Shown here: in pieces, positions 34,198-44,793 of the stretch
How the letters are laid out: the number at the start of each line of letters is the position of its first letter
How positions within the stretch are numbered: the stretch's first letter is position 1
DNA from: Glycine soja
Lineage: Eukaryota > Streptophyta > Magnoliopsida > Fabales > Fabaceae
DNA length: 64,000 bases
Direction: 5' to 3'
Assembly (NCBI RefSeq): GCF_004193775.1
Contig: NC_041018.1
Span: 31,021,940 to 31,085,939, forward strand
The notes under the pieces: model-generated
Told to the model about the DNA's origin: nothing
Seen by the model: the letters and a program-made list of their open reading frames with translations, nothing else
The model's database searches: none
Translations under genes and position numbers: made by a program

Positions 34198-36219
34198 TGT
34201 TGGATAAGTGGCCTCAGAAATATTAAGAAGGGGGGTTGAATTAAGATTTCGTTGACTATTCCTAATTGAAAATTTCCCTTCCTTTATTATTCCCTAGGTT
34301 CAATTATTTCTTTGTTAACAAGTTACTAAAATAATAAATGAAGGAAAGTAACTTAAAGAAATATAAACACAACAGAAAGTAAAAGAGATTAAGGAAAGAG
34401 AGAATGCAAAACCTTATTTATACTGGTCCAGTCACAACCCGTGCCTACGTCCAGTCCCCAAGTAACCCGCTTGAGATTTTCACTATCCTTGTAAAATCCT
34501 TTACAAGCAATAAACCACAAAGGACTTCCCTCCTTTGTGTTCAGTGATTACAACCAAGAAGTTATTCCCACTTCTTGCAATGAACTCCAAGGAACGTTGA
34601 TCCCTTGTGTCCAGTGATAACAACCAAGAAGTTGTACCCACTTATTGCAATGAACCCAAAAGACGTTGGTCTTTTGTGTCTAGTGATCAACCAAGAAGCA
34701 AATCCTGCTTCTTGCAATGAACCCAAGGAACGTTGGTCCCTTGTGTTCAGTGTTTGCAACCAAGAAGACCTTCTCTTGAAAACAGTAACCAAGAATAGGT
34801 CTCTTGAAAAGCTTTTTGTAAGAATGGAGGAGAGGAAGAAAATACAATAGCACAAGTTTTTGCCCAATGAACTTTTCTTGACAAAGCAAGTGTTGAACAA
34901 AAACTCTTAGAAAGATGTTGAGAATTAAGCATCTTTAAATTCGTGTCATGGTCACATATTTATAGCCATTTGATGGCTCTTGAGGAATCATGTTAAAAGT
35001 TGTGACTCTTGGCAAAAGCTAATCACTTTAAAAGTTGTGACTCTTTGGCAAAAACTAATCACTTTAAAAGTTGTGACTCTTGACAAAAACTAATCACATA
35101 CAAAAGAATTCTAAGGCGGTTAGTCCTTTGAATGCTTTTGTATAAGGGAAAGGGAAGAATCAAAAGAATTCTCAGACTGTGCCGTTTTGAATTCTTTGAC
35201 AAGGGAGAAGGGAGACACAAAAGAATTCAGGCGGTTAGTCCTTCGTTCTTTTGGAAAAGGGAGAAGAGAGACACAAAAAGAATTCAGGCGGTTAGTCCTT
35301 GGCGAATTCTTTTTGGTAAAGGGAGAAGAGATGAAAAGAATGAATAACACAAGTTTTCAAGGTTTAGAAAACCAGAAAACTTTGGAAAGCTTTTGGCACA
35401 AAAAAAAAGAAGAAGTTCAAAGAGATTCAAAGATTGAAAAGGATTGTATTGTAAAGGTTGTTCAAGATAATTGCAATGCAAAACAAAGCCTTTGCTTTTA
35501 TAGACTCTTCATGTCTGGTCAAGAGAACCATTAGAAGAGTTATGACTTTTAGAAAACCTTAAAACCAATTTGAAAAAGTCAAAAATCATTTGAAGAGTTA
35601 CATCTTTTGATTTACTCAGAAACAATCACTGGTAATCGATTACCAAATCAGTGTAATCGATTACACAAAGCTTTTATGTGAAAGGATGTGAGTCTTCACA
35701 TTTGAATTTGAATTTCAACGTTCAAAGGCACTGGTAATCGATTACCAAAACATTATAATCGATTACAACTTTTTGAAATCAATTGGAACGTTGTAAATTC
35801 AGTTTGAAAACTTTTTCAAATCCATTTTGCTATTGGTAATCGATTACAATAATCTGGTAATCGATTACCAGAGAGTAAAAACTCTTTGGTAAACATTTTT
35901 TGAGAAAAATCCATGTGCTACTTAGTTTTTGAAAAAACCTTTTCATACTTATCTTGATTAAGTCTTCTCTTGATTCTTGAATCTTAAGTCTTGAATCTTG
36001 ATCTTGATTCTTGAAAGCTTGATCCTTGAATCTTGATTCTTGATTCTTGAAATCAACTTTCCTCTTGAATCTTGAAATGTTCTTGATTCTATCTTGAACA
36101 TCTTGAACTCATTCTTTGATTGACCTTTGAGCTTTTTGTCATCACCTTTGTCATCATCTTTGTTATCATCAAAACATCTTTGAATCAATCTTGATTCATC
36201 ATGAAGCTTTGCTTCTACA
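34198..36219 (-). mobile_element. chimeric LTR, TAATCGATTA family, copy 5
   Basis: Ends are TGTTGGATAAG (34198) and GCTTCTACA (36219) but flanking pentamers differ (GGGAG before, TGATA after). The left part (34198-about 35098) has its own TATA-like CATATTTATAG near 34955 and AAAGTTGTGACTC repeats. At about 35099 the order jumps back to the AAGAATTCTnAGGCGG block and repeats the promoter section, with a second TATA near 35495 and about six TAATCGATTA palindromes at 35635-35865. Two LTR bodies joined head to tail at non-equivalent points, plus mismatched TSDs, point to recombination between two family members. Confidence 0.75.
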
Positions 36220-37200
36220 TGATAGATATGTCGCATCCCATTTGTCAAAAACATTATTTTTCTTGAAAACCAGCATGCAACAGGGACAAGCATACATCCC
36301 TATAGTTGGGTTCCTTTACCCCAACTATGGCATTAAAAACTGTAACTATAATGAACTCCCCTCACCTATTGTGAGCTCTTTTTTAGTTCCTCTGTGCGTT
36401 GCTCAAAAGTCCCCCTCATTCACGCTCGTCAGTCCAAACGCGAGGTTCTATATACCAAATTGAAAGAAATTTAGTATAGATTTTAGGAACAAGGTTAATA
36501 ACAACGTTCAGAGTCAAATACCCCTGTCAAAACATAAGGGCTGAAGGGTTTGGGAAAATTCTGAAATCTCATAATTTCAACTTAGTTCAACAAAACTCCA
36601 CAGAACTCAACATCCACATCAAGAAATTCATACACAACTAACTCAAGTCATACATCAAATCATTCAAGTCAACCATATAGTCAAATAACAAGATAAATAC
36701 AATTAAACATTAATTTATAACTATAAATATTTCAGGGTGTTACAGCAACAAATCCGTTTTCATGGGCAACCAATGGAGCCCACTGCAGAATATCATCTCG
36801 GGTACCAAAGACCTACAACGCAACCCAGACAATTTATTTTTTATACAAAACATACATTCAATCAAATAACTCAAAATAATGAACATTATTACTTGAGAAG
36901 TATTAAAAGCATCCGAACAATCAACATGTGGTTCATTCACACCACATTCTTGTTCATTTTCATAATCCATATCAACTTCTTGAGACATTGTATTGTCATA
37001 CGCCCATTGATCTTCGTCCATCTTAACAACAAATCAAAAAATTATACATCATACACAAGTCTACATAATCTTTTAGTGCACACCATATTAGCAAAACTTA
37101 AATTAGTCCCTCGTACTACTTTTTATTTAGTCCTTAACATCATAATTTGATAAATATCATCAAAATATATTAACTATATACATATTACCAACTAATACAA

Positions 37201-38668
37201 TGTTCGCAACCGGCAAGTGTACCGGATTGCACAAGTAGTATAAAACGGTAAGAACCGAATATCGAACTCTCAGGGAACTTGTGTTATCTGGCAAGCTATT
37301 TCGATAAATAGGCGTTTGGTATGAAAATATGATTGTGGTTATGAACAGGTATTTAAACTATTTAGGCAAAAAGAAAGAAAATCACGCAAGAGAAATACTG
37401 TGTAAAAACAAGTAGAGAATGCGTTGGTCTTCCTCATAGGTTCTTGATGCTAAAAAGGATGTTCTCTATCTAACAATGTTCATGCGTTCCTATGTTGTCT
37501 CCTGGACTACTAGACCTTGATTCCTCATGATAGCCTAGCCTAGTCCTTATCAAGTCTCGTCCGCAGATTCCTCTTGTAAGACACTCAACCAAGACCGCAT
37601 TAAGACACACATACACAACTAAGTTCTTGTACCCCGATTCCTCGTGATAGCACAACAACTTAGTCCCGTACTATCAAGGACTTTAGAATCAGACCAGTTC
37701 CCACTATTGAATGACCCTAACAAAGCATGCATCTATATGATCAAGGTGAAGGCACATTGGAATGAAAAGCAGATAGCATAGAGAACACACAAAACATCAT
37801 TACATAGATAGAAATATATTTACATCAGCTACCTACAGGGAAGATCCAATAGAGGATTTAGCTTTCCATAGTTCCGGAAACCTCCTTTACAACAAAGAGA
37901 AGAACAAGATGAAAGACTGCAAAAACACAAGTGGTGAGGATGTCTCCTTCACCTCTAGGATCTCACAATCACTCACAAACTTATCTCAAGCTCTCAGAAC
38001 GGCTTCCGCTTTGAACTCGCATCTCTATAGATCTTTACACAACAAAATCTCTCAGAACTCTCTGAAACTTGGACCTTTCTCTCTCTAGAACTTCCTAAAC
38101 ATGCAAAAGCTTCAAGCCAAGGCCAGACTCTCGTGCATGTAGAGGCTTCTTTAAGAAACATGCCAAACTCCCTTTTGCAAATCTGATTTCAGGCTTGTTC
38201 GTGCTCGTGCATGTAGTGGCCTTGTTCGTGCTCATGCGCTTAGCGCAGATCTGTATCACTTAGCGCGCATAAGTGGATTTTGGCTTAGCGCGCTTGTTTC
38301 GCTTAGCGGATGAGCTGAAGCGGTGCGCTTGATGACCTGGAGCGGTGCGCTTAGCGAACTTGACAACTCATCTTCTTCTGAATTCTTCCTCGCACTTAGC
38401 CACTGAAGGTTGCGCTTAGCGAATTCTCGCTAAGTCAGCAGCTTGGCTTAGCGAAAGAGTGAAAAACAACACTTTGCCAAAGTTGCCTATTTAACCTGAA
38501 ATTGAGAGAAATTGATTATTAAATGCACAAAACAAAAGTATAAATTATCTATTACCTATATTTAACAAAAAGTACTTATAGTATTACAAAACAACCATAA
38601 ATTGGGAAAGTTTGATACAATATACATAGGTTTTATACACAAAAGTTAGTCGTATTCATCGACTAACA
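37201..38668 (-). mobile_element. solo LTR with CGCTAAGC motifs, copy 2
   Basis: 1468 bp, written on + as TGTTCGCAACC...CGACTAACA, with perfect TSDs TACAA at 37196-37200 and 38669-38673. It is the reverse-oriented relative of 25776-27147. GCTTAGCG/CGCTAAGC motifs cluster at 38235-38455. The MULE B region near 44125-44170 is the empty-site counterpart (CTAATACAAATAC). Confidence 0.88.
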
Positions 38669-38673
38669 TACAA

Positions 38674-39129
38674 CTATATTCAAAATTTAGAACTAAATAA
38701 TTTACTTAAACTAAATAAAAATTTTGCACCTAAATAATTTCACTTTTTACTTATTCTATATTTAATTTGTGAACTAAATAATTTATAATTTCTAAAAAAA
38801 AAATTACACAATAGGGACTACAAAAACACAATAATAAAATTTTTTAGGAAACCTCTAATTTAACATAAAAATACTTCAAATAAATACAAATTTTGCACCC
38901 TAATTAACAAAAAAAATATAAAACTATAACTAACAACTAATTTAACATTTTACTACTTCAAATAAATACAATTATTGTACCTAAATTATTTAATCTTTTA
39001 CGTACACTATAAATAATTTGTAATAAATAAATTATCCACAATTTCAAAAATATGTAATAAAAAATATAACATATTAATAATGTTATTAAATCTAAATTAT
39101 TCACAAATTTAAAAATAATCTAAAAAAAA
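38674..39129. other. AT-rich noncoding tail of MULE A
   Basis: Poly-A/T-rich sequence related to 44150-44300 of MULE B. No gene. Confidence 0.45.
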
Positions 39130-39445
39130 CAAAGCTTATGAATGAAGTTCATCCGTATGAAGCATACGGATGTACTACAGTACAGTACATCCGTATGCTT
39201 CATACAGATGAACTTCATCCGTAAGAATCATACAGATGTAGTTCATCCGTAAGCTTTATACCGATGAACTTCATTCGTAAGCTTCAAAGTACAACATACG
39301 AATGAAGTACATCTGTATAAATCATACAGATGAACTACATCCTTATGATTCTTATGGATGAACTACATTCGTATGTTATAATTCTTGCTTACGGATGTAC
39401 TTCATCCGTATACAACTTACGGATTTACTTTATCCGTAATAATAC
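39130..39445. repeat. CATCCGTATG subterminal repeats, right end of MULE A
   Basis: About a dozen imperfect units of (A)CATCCGTATG / CATACGGATG in alternating orientation, able to fold into many hairpins. They match the repeats at 22250-22390 at the other end. Confidence 0.85.
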
Positions 39446-40169
39446 CAGATCTACTAGAACACCAGTTACCCAGAAAAGCCAGAAAATGTGTACCTCCACC
39501 GAAATAAAACCACCACTGGTAAGATTTTCTCCTCCAACGAACTGCTACCTATCTCAACACTTGCAAAAACAACCACCAATGAGAGAAACTGGACCACAAT
39601 GAAAAAAACCAAACTTTCAACACAACAAAAAATGCAAAATAGGTGCCAATTTAAAGAAAAAATAGTGAGGGGTATTATTGGCATTTTGAAAATATGCTGG
39701 GTGCACCAGCAATACAATAGTGCTGGTGCACCTAGCAACACCCAAATAAAGTTCTTTAACCATTGAGCTTGATCCAATGGAGACCCGAATATGGGATATG
39801 CTAGGTGCACCCAGCAATATTGCTGGTGCACCCAGCAATTTATTGAATGGGTCATTTTGCCCTTCATTTAAAAATTATAAAAAGCTTTCTTTCCCTCTTC
39901 CGGAACCATTCACGCTATTGCTTCTCTTCTTCTCCGCGAGCTTCTCTTCTTTGTTGCTGCTTCTCTTCTTCTCCGCGAGCCCGACTGCTTGTTTTCTTTG
40001 GATCAGACACGCCATTTGTCTTCGAGGTAGGTGTCCCTAACCTTCCTTTGCTTTTATTTTGTAGTATAGTTGTAGCATTTAGGCTGGGTAGTGGAACCTT
40101 AGGTTAGTGGAACCTTAGGGTAGAAGACGCCGGAAAAAATGGGGAAAGGATGGTCACAGTGGCGGCTTC

Positions 40170-40375
40170 CGGAAGATCTGTGTAGGGTTCTTCCGGAAGA
40201 AGGGTTCTTCCGGAAGTACTGAAAGATCATCCGGAAGAACAGGTCTTCCAGAAATCTTTCGGAACACCTCTTCCGGAAACTTTCCGAAAGAAGTAGTTCT
40301 TCCGGAAACATTCCGAAAGAAGGGTTCTTCCGGATGACCTTTGAGTTTTCCGGAAGAACCACTTCATCTGGAAAT
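40170..40375. repeat. TTCCGGAAG subterminal repeats, left of MULE B
   Basis: Repeated CTTCCGGAA/TTCCGGAAG units in both orientations, about 10 copies; the unit core TTCCGGAA is a perfect palindrome. Counterparts are at 44404-44600 and 46205-46425. Confidence 0.85.
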
Positions 40376-40559
40376 TTGTATTTTTTTTTTAAAAAAATAT
40401 TGTTTTATTTTTTTATAATATTGTTTTGTTTAATTTTAAATTATTTATGTTTTTTTTTATAAATGAAGTTGTTTATTTTTATAAATAAAGTTGTGTGTGT
40501 TTTGGAATTTTTTTTAGATACTAATTTTTTTATAAATGATATAAATTATTTAATTAATT

Positions 40560-41370
40560 ATTTTTACATTAGTTGTGTGTTTTTTATAAATGAAGTTGTT
40601 TTTTTTATTAAATTAAGTTGTGGATGTTTACTAATTAAATTTTTTTACATTAGTTGTGTTTATTTTTATAAATGAAGTTGTTTATTTTTTTCTTTAAATT
40701 AAGTTGTGGATGTTTACTAATTAATTGTTTTTACATTAGTTGTATTTTTTTATAAATGAAGTTGTTTATTTTTTTTTAAAATTAAGTTGTGGATATTTAC
40801 TAATTAATTATTTTTACATTAGTTGTGTTTTTTTTATAAATGAAGTTCTTTATTTTTTTTTAAATTAAGTTGTAGATGTTCACTAATTAATTATTTTTAC
40901 ATTAGTTGTGTTTTTTTATAAATGAAGTTGTTTATTTTTTTAAAAATTAATTTGTGGATATTTACTAATTAATTATTTTTACATTAGTTGTGTTTCTTTT
41001 ATAAATGAAGTTGTTTATTTTTTAAAAAAAAATAAGTTGTGGATATTTACTAATTAATTATTTTTACATTAGTTGTATTTTTTATAAATGAAGTTGTTTA
41101 TTTTTTTAAAAAAATTAAGTTGTCGATGTTTGCTAATTAATTATTTTTACATTAGTTGTGTTTTTTTTTATAAATGAAGTTGTTTATTTTTTTGTTAAAT
41201 TAAGTTGTGGGTAATTACTAATTAATTATTTTTACATTAGTTGTGTTTTTTTATAAATGAAGTTGTTTATTTTTTTTAAATTAAGTTGTCGATATTTACT
41301 AATTAATTATTTTTACATTAGTTATGTTTTTTTTATAAATGAAGTTGTTTATTTTTTTAAATTATCTTGT
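40560..41370 (+). repeat. 84-bp AT-rich tandem array
   Basis: About ten copies of a unit containing TTTACATTAGTTGTG, then ATAAATGAAGTTGTTTATT, then TTAAGTTGTGGAT. The ATAAATGAAGTT landmarks recur every 81-86 bp. It lies in the PMD leader intron of MULE B. Confidence 0.85.
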
Positions 41371-41498
41371 GTGTGTTTTCAAATAATGTTATTTAAATTA
41401 GTCTTATTTTTTTTATAAATAAACTTGTTTTATTTTTATAAAGAAAGTTGTGTATGTTTTGACCGAAAAAAATACGTGTTCCACATGATTTGCAGATC

Positions 41499-42914
41499 AT
41501 GACTAGAACACGAGGTTTAGGTCGTGCCATAGGTAGAGTTATAGGCAGAGATAGATAGGATGACCATGATGATGTTCCTGAGAGGCGTAGGCCTACTGCA
41601 TCAGCCCGTAGGCAACGAGTTCATCAGATGACACAGGATGTTCCTGCTGAGGATGCCCCTGATATGGCTGAGGATGCACCTGAGATGACTGCGGACGTAC
41701 AGAGTGCTGATGGTGCTGAGGGGTCACATGTTGATAACGCTGAGGGATTCCCAGGTGGGCCACGTGACCCGTCAGTGCTGATATCATTTGCGGACCATGT
41801 TGCACACGCCGTTTGGAGTGGACAGGTATTTTAATTTGTTAATTATTTATCATTGTTGATTTGTTTGTCATTAATTTTTTTTAATAATTGTATAATTTGT
41901 ACTTCAAATCAGGAACACCCCGATTTGAAGTTGGTGTCACATGGGAGGAAGGTGACATTGATTGGAAGACCAGTGCCTGAGATTGAATGACTGGTTGGTG
42001 CCACAGGATTAAGTACACTGATCGATTGTTCAGTTGTTACTGGCGATCCTGGACTTATATCCGCATTTGTGGAGAGGTGGCACAACAAGACTAGCACCTT
42101 CCACCTTTCAGTAGGAGAGTTGACGATCACATTGGATGATGTGTCGTCACTCCTCCATTTGCCTATCATTGGCGTGCTGCACAGCTTTCATGCTCTTTCT
42201 ACGGAGGAGGCGATATTTTTGCTGACCGAGTTGCTTGAGGTTTCTGCCGATGAGGCTAGAGCCGAGACAACACTGACACGTGGGGCATACATACGACTGG
42301 GATGGGTTTGAGACATTTATGAGATGAGATGTCAGGCCCGGTGGTGGATTGTAGCAGCTCGTGCTTATCTGCTGCATCTAGTCGGTTGCACTCTTTTTGC
42401 TAATAAGAGTGCAACATACGTTCATGTGGTTCACCTAGAAGCTTTTCGTGACCTCGGTCAGAGTGGTGGTTATGTTTGGGGAGTTACCGCGTTGGTTCAT
42501 ATGTATGACCAATTAGATGAGGTTTCTAGGACCACCACACGATAGCTTGTGGGGTACATGACTCTATTACAGGTAAATTTTGTGTTTTTTAATATGTTAC
42601 GTTCGATTATGATTTAAACATGTTTTTATGTTATGTTAACCTCATTTTTTGTGTAGTGCTAGATTTATGAGCACTTCCCTAGTGTGCACCAGTGCGTCAC
42701 AGATGATACATACCAGGAGACATCCCTACGTGCTTCCCGGTGGTTGACGTCGAAGGCGCACATGAAGGGAATCACAGGAGCACCTTACAGGGCACGTTGT
42801 GATGCTTTGACCGTCACAGATGTGTCCTGGTTGCCGTACACTGAGCATCGGGGGGTTAGGGCCTTTGAGCTGATTTCATCATTCCAGGGTCAGCTGAGAT
42901 GGGGTACTATGGTG
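41499..42914 (+). pseudogene. plant mobile domain (PMD/MAIN-like) gene, MULE B copy, truncated
   Basis: Exons 41499-41825, 41913-42572 and 42657 onward follow the MULE A layout with GT/AG borders. Start MTRTRGLGRAIGRVIG follows TTTGCAGATC. Conserved blocks: FPGGPRDPSVLISFADHVAH, FHLSVGELTITLDDVSSLLH, VAARAYLLHLVGCTLF, HLEAFRDLG and VSWLPYTEHRGVRAFELIS. Stops include codon 20 (TAG), a TGA after LGWV and a TAG replacing Trp at the start of exon 3. It keeps about 100 bp of exon 2 (LFANKSATYVHVVHLEAF) that MULE A has lost. Sequence after GQLRWGTMVV is replaced by reversed transposase, so the C-terminal domain is deleted. Confidence 0.75.
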
Positions 42915-43955
42915 GTCATAAGTATTAGGTCCCTGTCAGTGACAATAACAATAGGGAGGCGATTGTTTCTTAAAAATAGGCCTCGAAATCGTTCCAAAGC
43001 CCATACAATATTATTAACACGCTTAGCCTCCAGATATGCAAACCCAGCAGAGAACGTCATCGCCGTTGGTGTCACCCCAACAAAGTCAAGTAGTGAGAGT
43101 CTGTACCTGTTTGTTTTGTAGGTACTGTCTATAAAAAAACACCAGATGGCATGCATTGCATAACTTTACTGCATCTGGGTGACACCAAAACAGATCACGC
43201 ACCACAACTTCATTCTTCAATCTATGTCAATGAATGTATTGATCACGTTCGAGAAGCTTCATCAGATGTTGCATTTCGGTGTCAGCTCCTCTTATTGAAG
43301 AACGATATGCACTTCTTGCATTGTAAATTTGCTTTATCGTGGTGCAACTATTGGCATTGTGTTCCTTCAACGTTAGCAAGATGTTTTTTGGTTTTACCAT
43401 CGACTTTGTCATATCAGCAATAATTTTCTTTTCATCCTTACTCAATCGCCCAGCGTATGGATGTCCAACTAAGGACTTGGCCAATTCATGATTGTGAATT
43501 CCACAGATCAACTTCACCATCCAACCTTCCCCTCCATGCACTGGTTTCCCACGAAGCCTGAAGGGACAACCACATTTCCTACTCCCAGTGTCTTTTCTAA
43601 CGAATTCTTTATTCCTAGACAAATGAACTTCTTCCTCTGCTACCGGTATCTGTGTCAGACCTCATAATCACTGCAACAAATCCATTTTCATGGGTAACTG
43701 TTCGAGCCCATTGCAAAACATCATCTCAAGTACCAAATACCTACAACGCAACCCCAACATATTAATTTTTATACAAAACATCAATTCAACCAAATGACTC
43801 AAACTAATCAACATCATTACCTGGGACGTATTAAAAGCATTTGAACAATCAACATGTGGTTCATTCACACCACATTCTTCTTCATTATCATAATCATAAT
43901 CCATATCAACTTCTTGTGACATCGCACAATCATATGTCCATTGATCTTCGTCCAT
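42915..43955 (-). pseudogene. MULE transposase N-terminal half, MULE B
   Basis: From ATG 43955: MDEDQWTYDCAMSQEVDMDY, an intron after FNTSQ, then VFGT, stop (CGA to TGA), DDVLQWAR. Next come CGCPFRLRGKPVHGGEGWM and CGIHNHELAKSLVGHPYAG (43622-43227), then part of the core: IDSTYKTNRYRLSLLDFVGV and VTDRDLILM. The reading ends at the deletion junction near 42915 that abuts the PMD gene tail to tail. The second half of the catalytic domain, the SWIM region and OTU are absent. Where comparable, motifs are better kept than in MULE A (VTDRD versus VTDID). Confidence 0.75.
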
Positions 43956-44012
43956 CTTAAGAACATATGCATCATACAAAAGTACATACAAATTATCATA
44001 TAACCACATCAA

Positions 44013-44309
44013 AAAATTTAGTACATATTAACTAACAAACATATTAACAGGACATATACATCATACAGAACTATATTCAAATTATCATGTAACCACATCC
44101 ACAAATTCACTACAAATTAACTAACAAACATATTAACAACTAATACAAATACATTCTAAATTTATAACTATATTATTTACTTAAACTAAACTTAACACTA
44201 TAATAAACAACTAATAAAACATTTTTCTACTACAACAAAATACAATTATGTTACCTAAATCATTTAATATTATACCAAATCATTATACCTAATTAAACCA
44301 ATTATCCAC

Positions 44310-44315
<6 letters not shown>
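44013..44315. other. AT-rich noncoding tail of MULE B
   Basis: Related to 37030-37200 and 38674-38800 of MULE A; no gene. Confidence 0.4.

Positions 44316-44367
<52 letters not shown>
44316..44367. repeat. (TA)n microsatellite
   Basis: About 26 TA units. It explains the IYIYIY-type frames on both strands, which are not genes. Confidence 0.95.
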
Positions 44368-44369
<2 letters not shown>

Positions 44370-44403
44370 AAATAGAATTAAAAAAAATTGTTAATAATGT
44401 AAC

Positions 44404-44600
44404 ATTCCGGAAGAACTTCTTCCGGAAGTTACTAAGCTCAATTCCGGAAGAAGTGGTTCTAGAAGCCAATTCTGGAAGAAGTTGTTCCAAAAAACACTTC
44501 CGGAATTGAGCTTAGTAACTTCCGAAAGAAGTACTTCCGGAAATCCAACATTCTCATTCCAGAACTACTTCCTTCTCTAGTTAAAATTTCTTCCGGAAAT
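44404..44600. repeat. TTCCGGAAG repeats, right interior of MULE B
   Basis: Alternating TTCCGGAAG units; the words CTTCCGGAAGTTACTAAGC and GCTTAGTAACTTCCG form an inverted pair around 44420-44525. Confidence 0.8.
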
Positions 44601-44693
44601 AACTTTTTACTGTTTATCTTCTCTAAAAGCTACCCAGAAAATACCCATAAATGCGTACCTCCGACGAAATAGGAAGACCAACGACTAACAAAA

Positions 44694-44779
44694 CTTCAAA
44701 TACGGAACACCTGCTTCACGGGACCACCAAATCTTCAAATACGGAACTACTACTTCACGGGACCACCAAATCTTCAAAT
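44694..44779. repeat. 39-bp tandem repeat, 2.2 copies
   Basis: Unit starts CTTCAAATACGGAAC at 44694 and 44733, with a partial third CTTCAAAT at 44772. It sits directly left of an LTR insertion. Confidence 0.85.
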
Positions 44780-44793
44780 TTTTTTACGAAAGG

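Larger units (their letters stand above)
33358..36744 (-). mobile_element. solo LTR (TGTAACACCC class) in the transposase, with nested LTR
   Basis: Outer ends TGTAATGACCC (33358) and GGGTGTTACA (36744); TSDs ACAAC (33353-33357) and GCAAC (36745-36749), one mismatch. MULE B has the empty site (CACTGCAACAAATCC near 43672). Without the nested element 34198-36219 it is about 1.37 kb. Read on - it starts TGTAACACCCTGAAAT. It contains a (TA)n run at 33483-33530. Sequence around 33830-34080 resembles the LTR remnant at 56135-57720. Confidence 0.8.
29546..37021 (-). pseudogene. MULE transposase with C-terminal OTU domain, MULE A
   Basis: Read 37021 downward: exon 1 MDEDQWAYDNTMSQEVDMDY (to about 36893), intron, VFGTRDDILQW (36812-36745), then after LTR 33358-36744 a FAR1/MULE N-terminal region (FVLIGCERSGQY, CGIHNHELAKSLV) at 33352-32826. 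After LTR 31660-32820 come the MULE core (VFLIDNTYKINRYRLSLLD; VTDIDLALKNAV; FCRFHIDKNVKAK), VGHVFKKTLY and a SWIM-like CGCVMRTTHGLRCAC. An OTU peptidase follows (NIVDVKADGNYGYWSIATLL, about 30170-30215; HVFGNHFV at 29747). The OTU nucleophile Cys is Tyr here (DGNYGY). Damage: a 1-nt deletion near 33198, a 40-bp tandem duplication at 31213-31280, and TAG stops at 29744-29746 and 29546-29548. OTU enzymes remove ubiquitin; the fusion's role is unknown. Confidence 0.75.
21906..39738. mobile_element. MULE A: large Mutator-like transposon with cargo genes
   Basis: The left end TTGCTAGGTGCACC (21906) and right end GGTGCACCTAGCAA (39738) are inverted repeats; each terminus also holds an internal palindrome around AGCAATATTGCT-like sequence. 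Inside, on +, is a PMD gene (23672-25563); on -, a transposase with an OTU domain (37021 to about 29546) and a PB1/ubiquitin-like ORF (29147-28320). Subterminal regions at 22250-22390 and 39130-39445 are packed with CATCCGTATG repeats. Four solo LTRs lie inside (25776, 31660, 33358, 37201), so the original transposon was about 10.4 kb. Flanking 9-bp sequences do not match, so the insertion TSD is not demonstrated and the exact ends are tentative. Confidence 0.75.
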
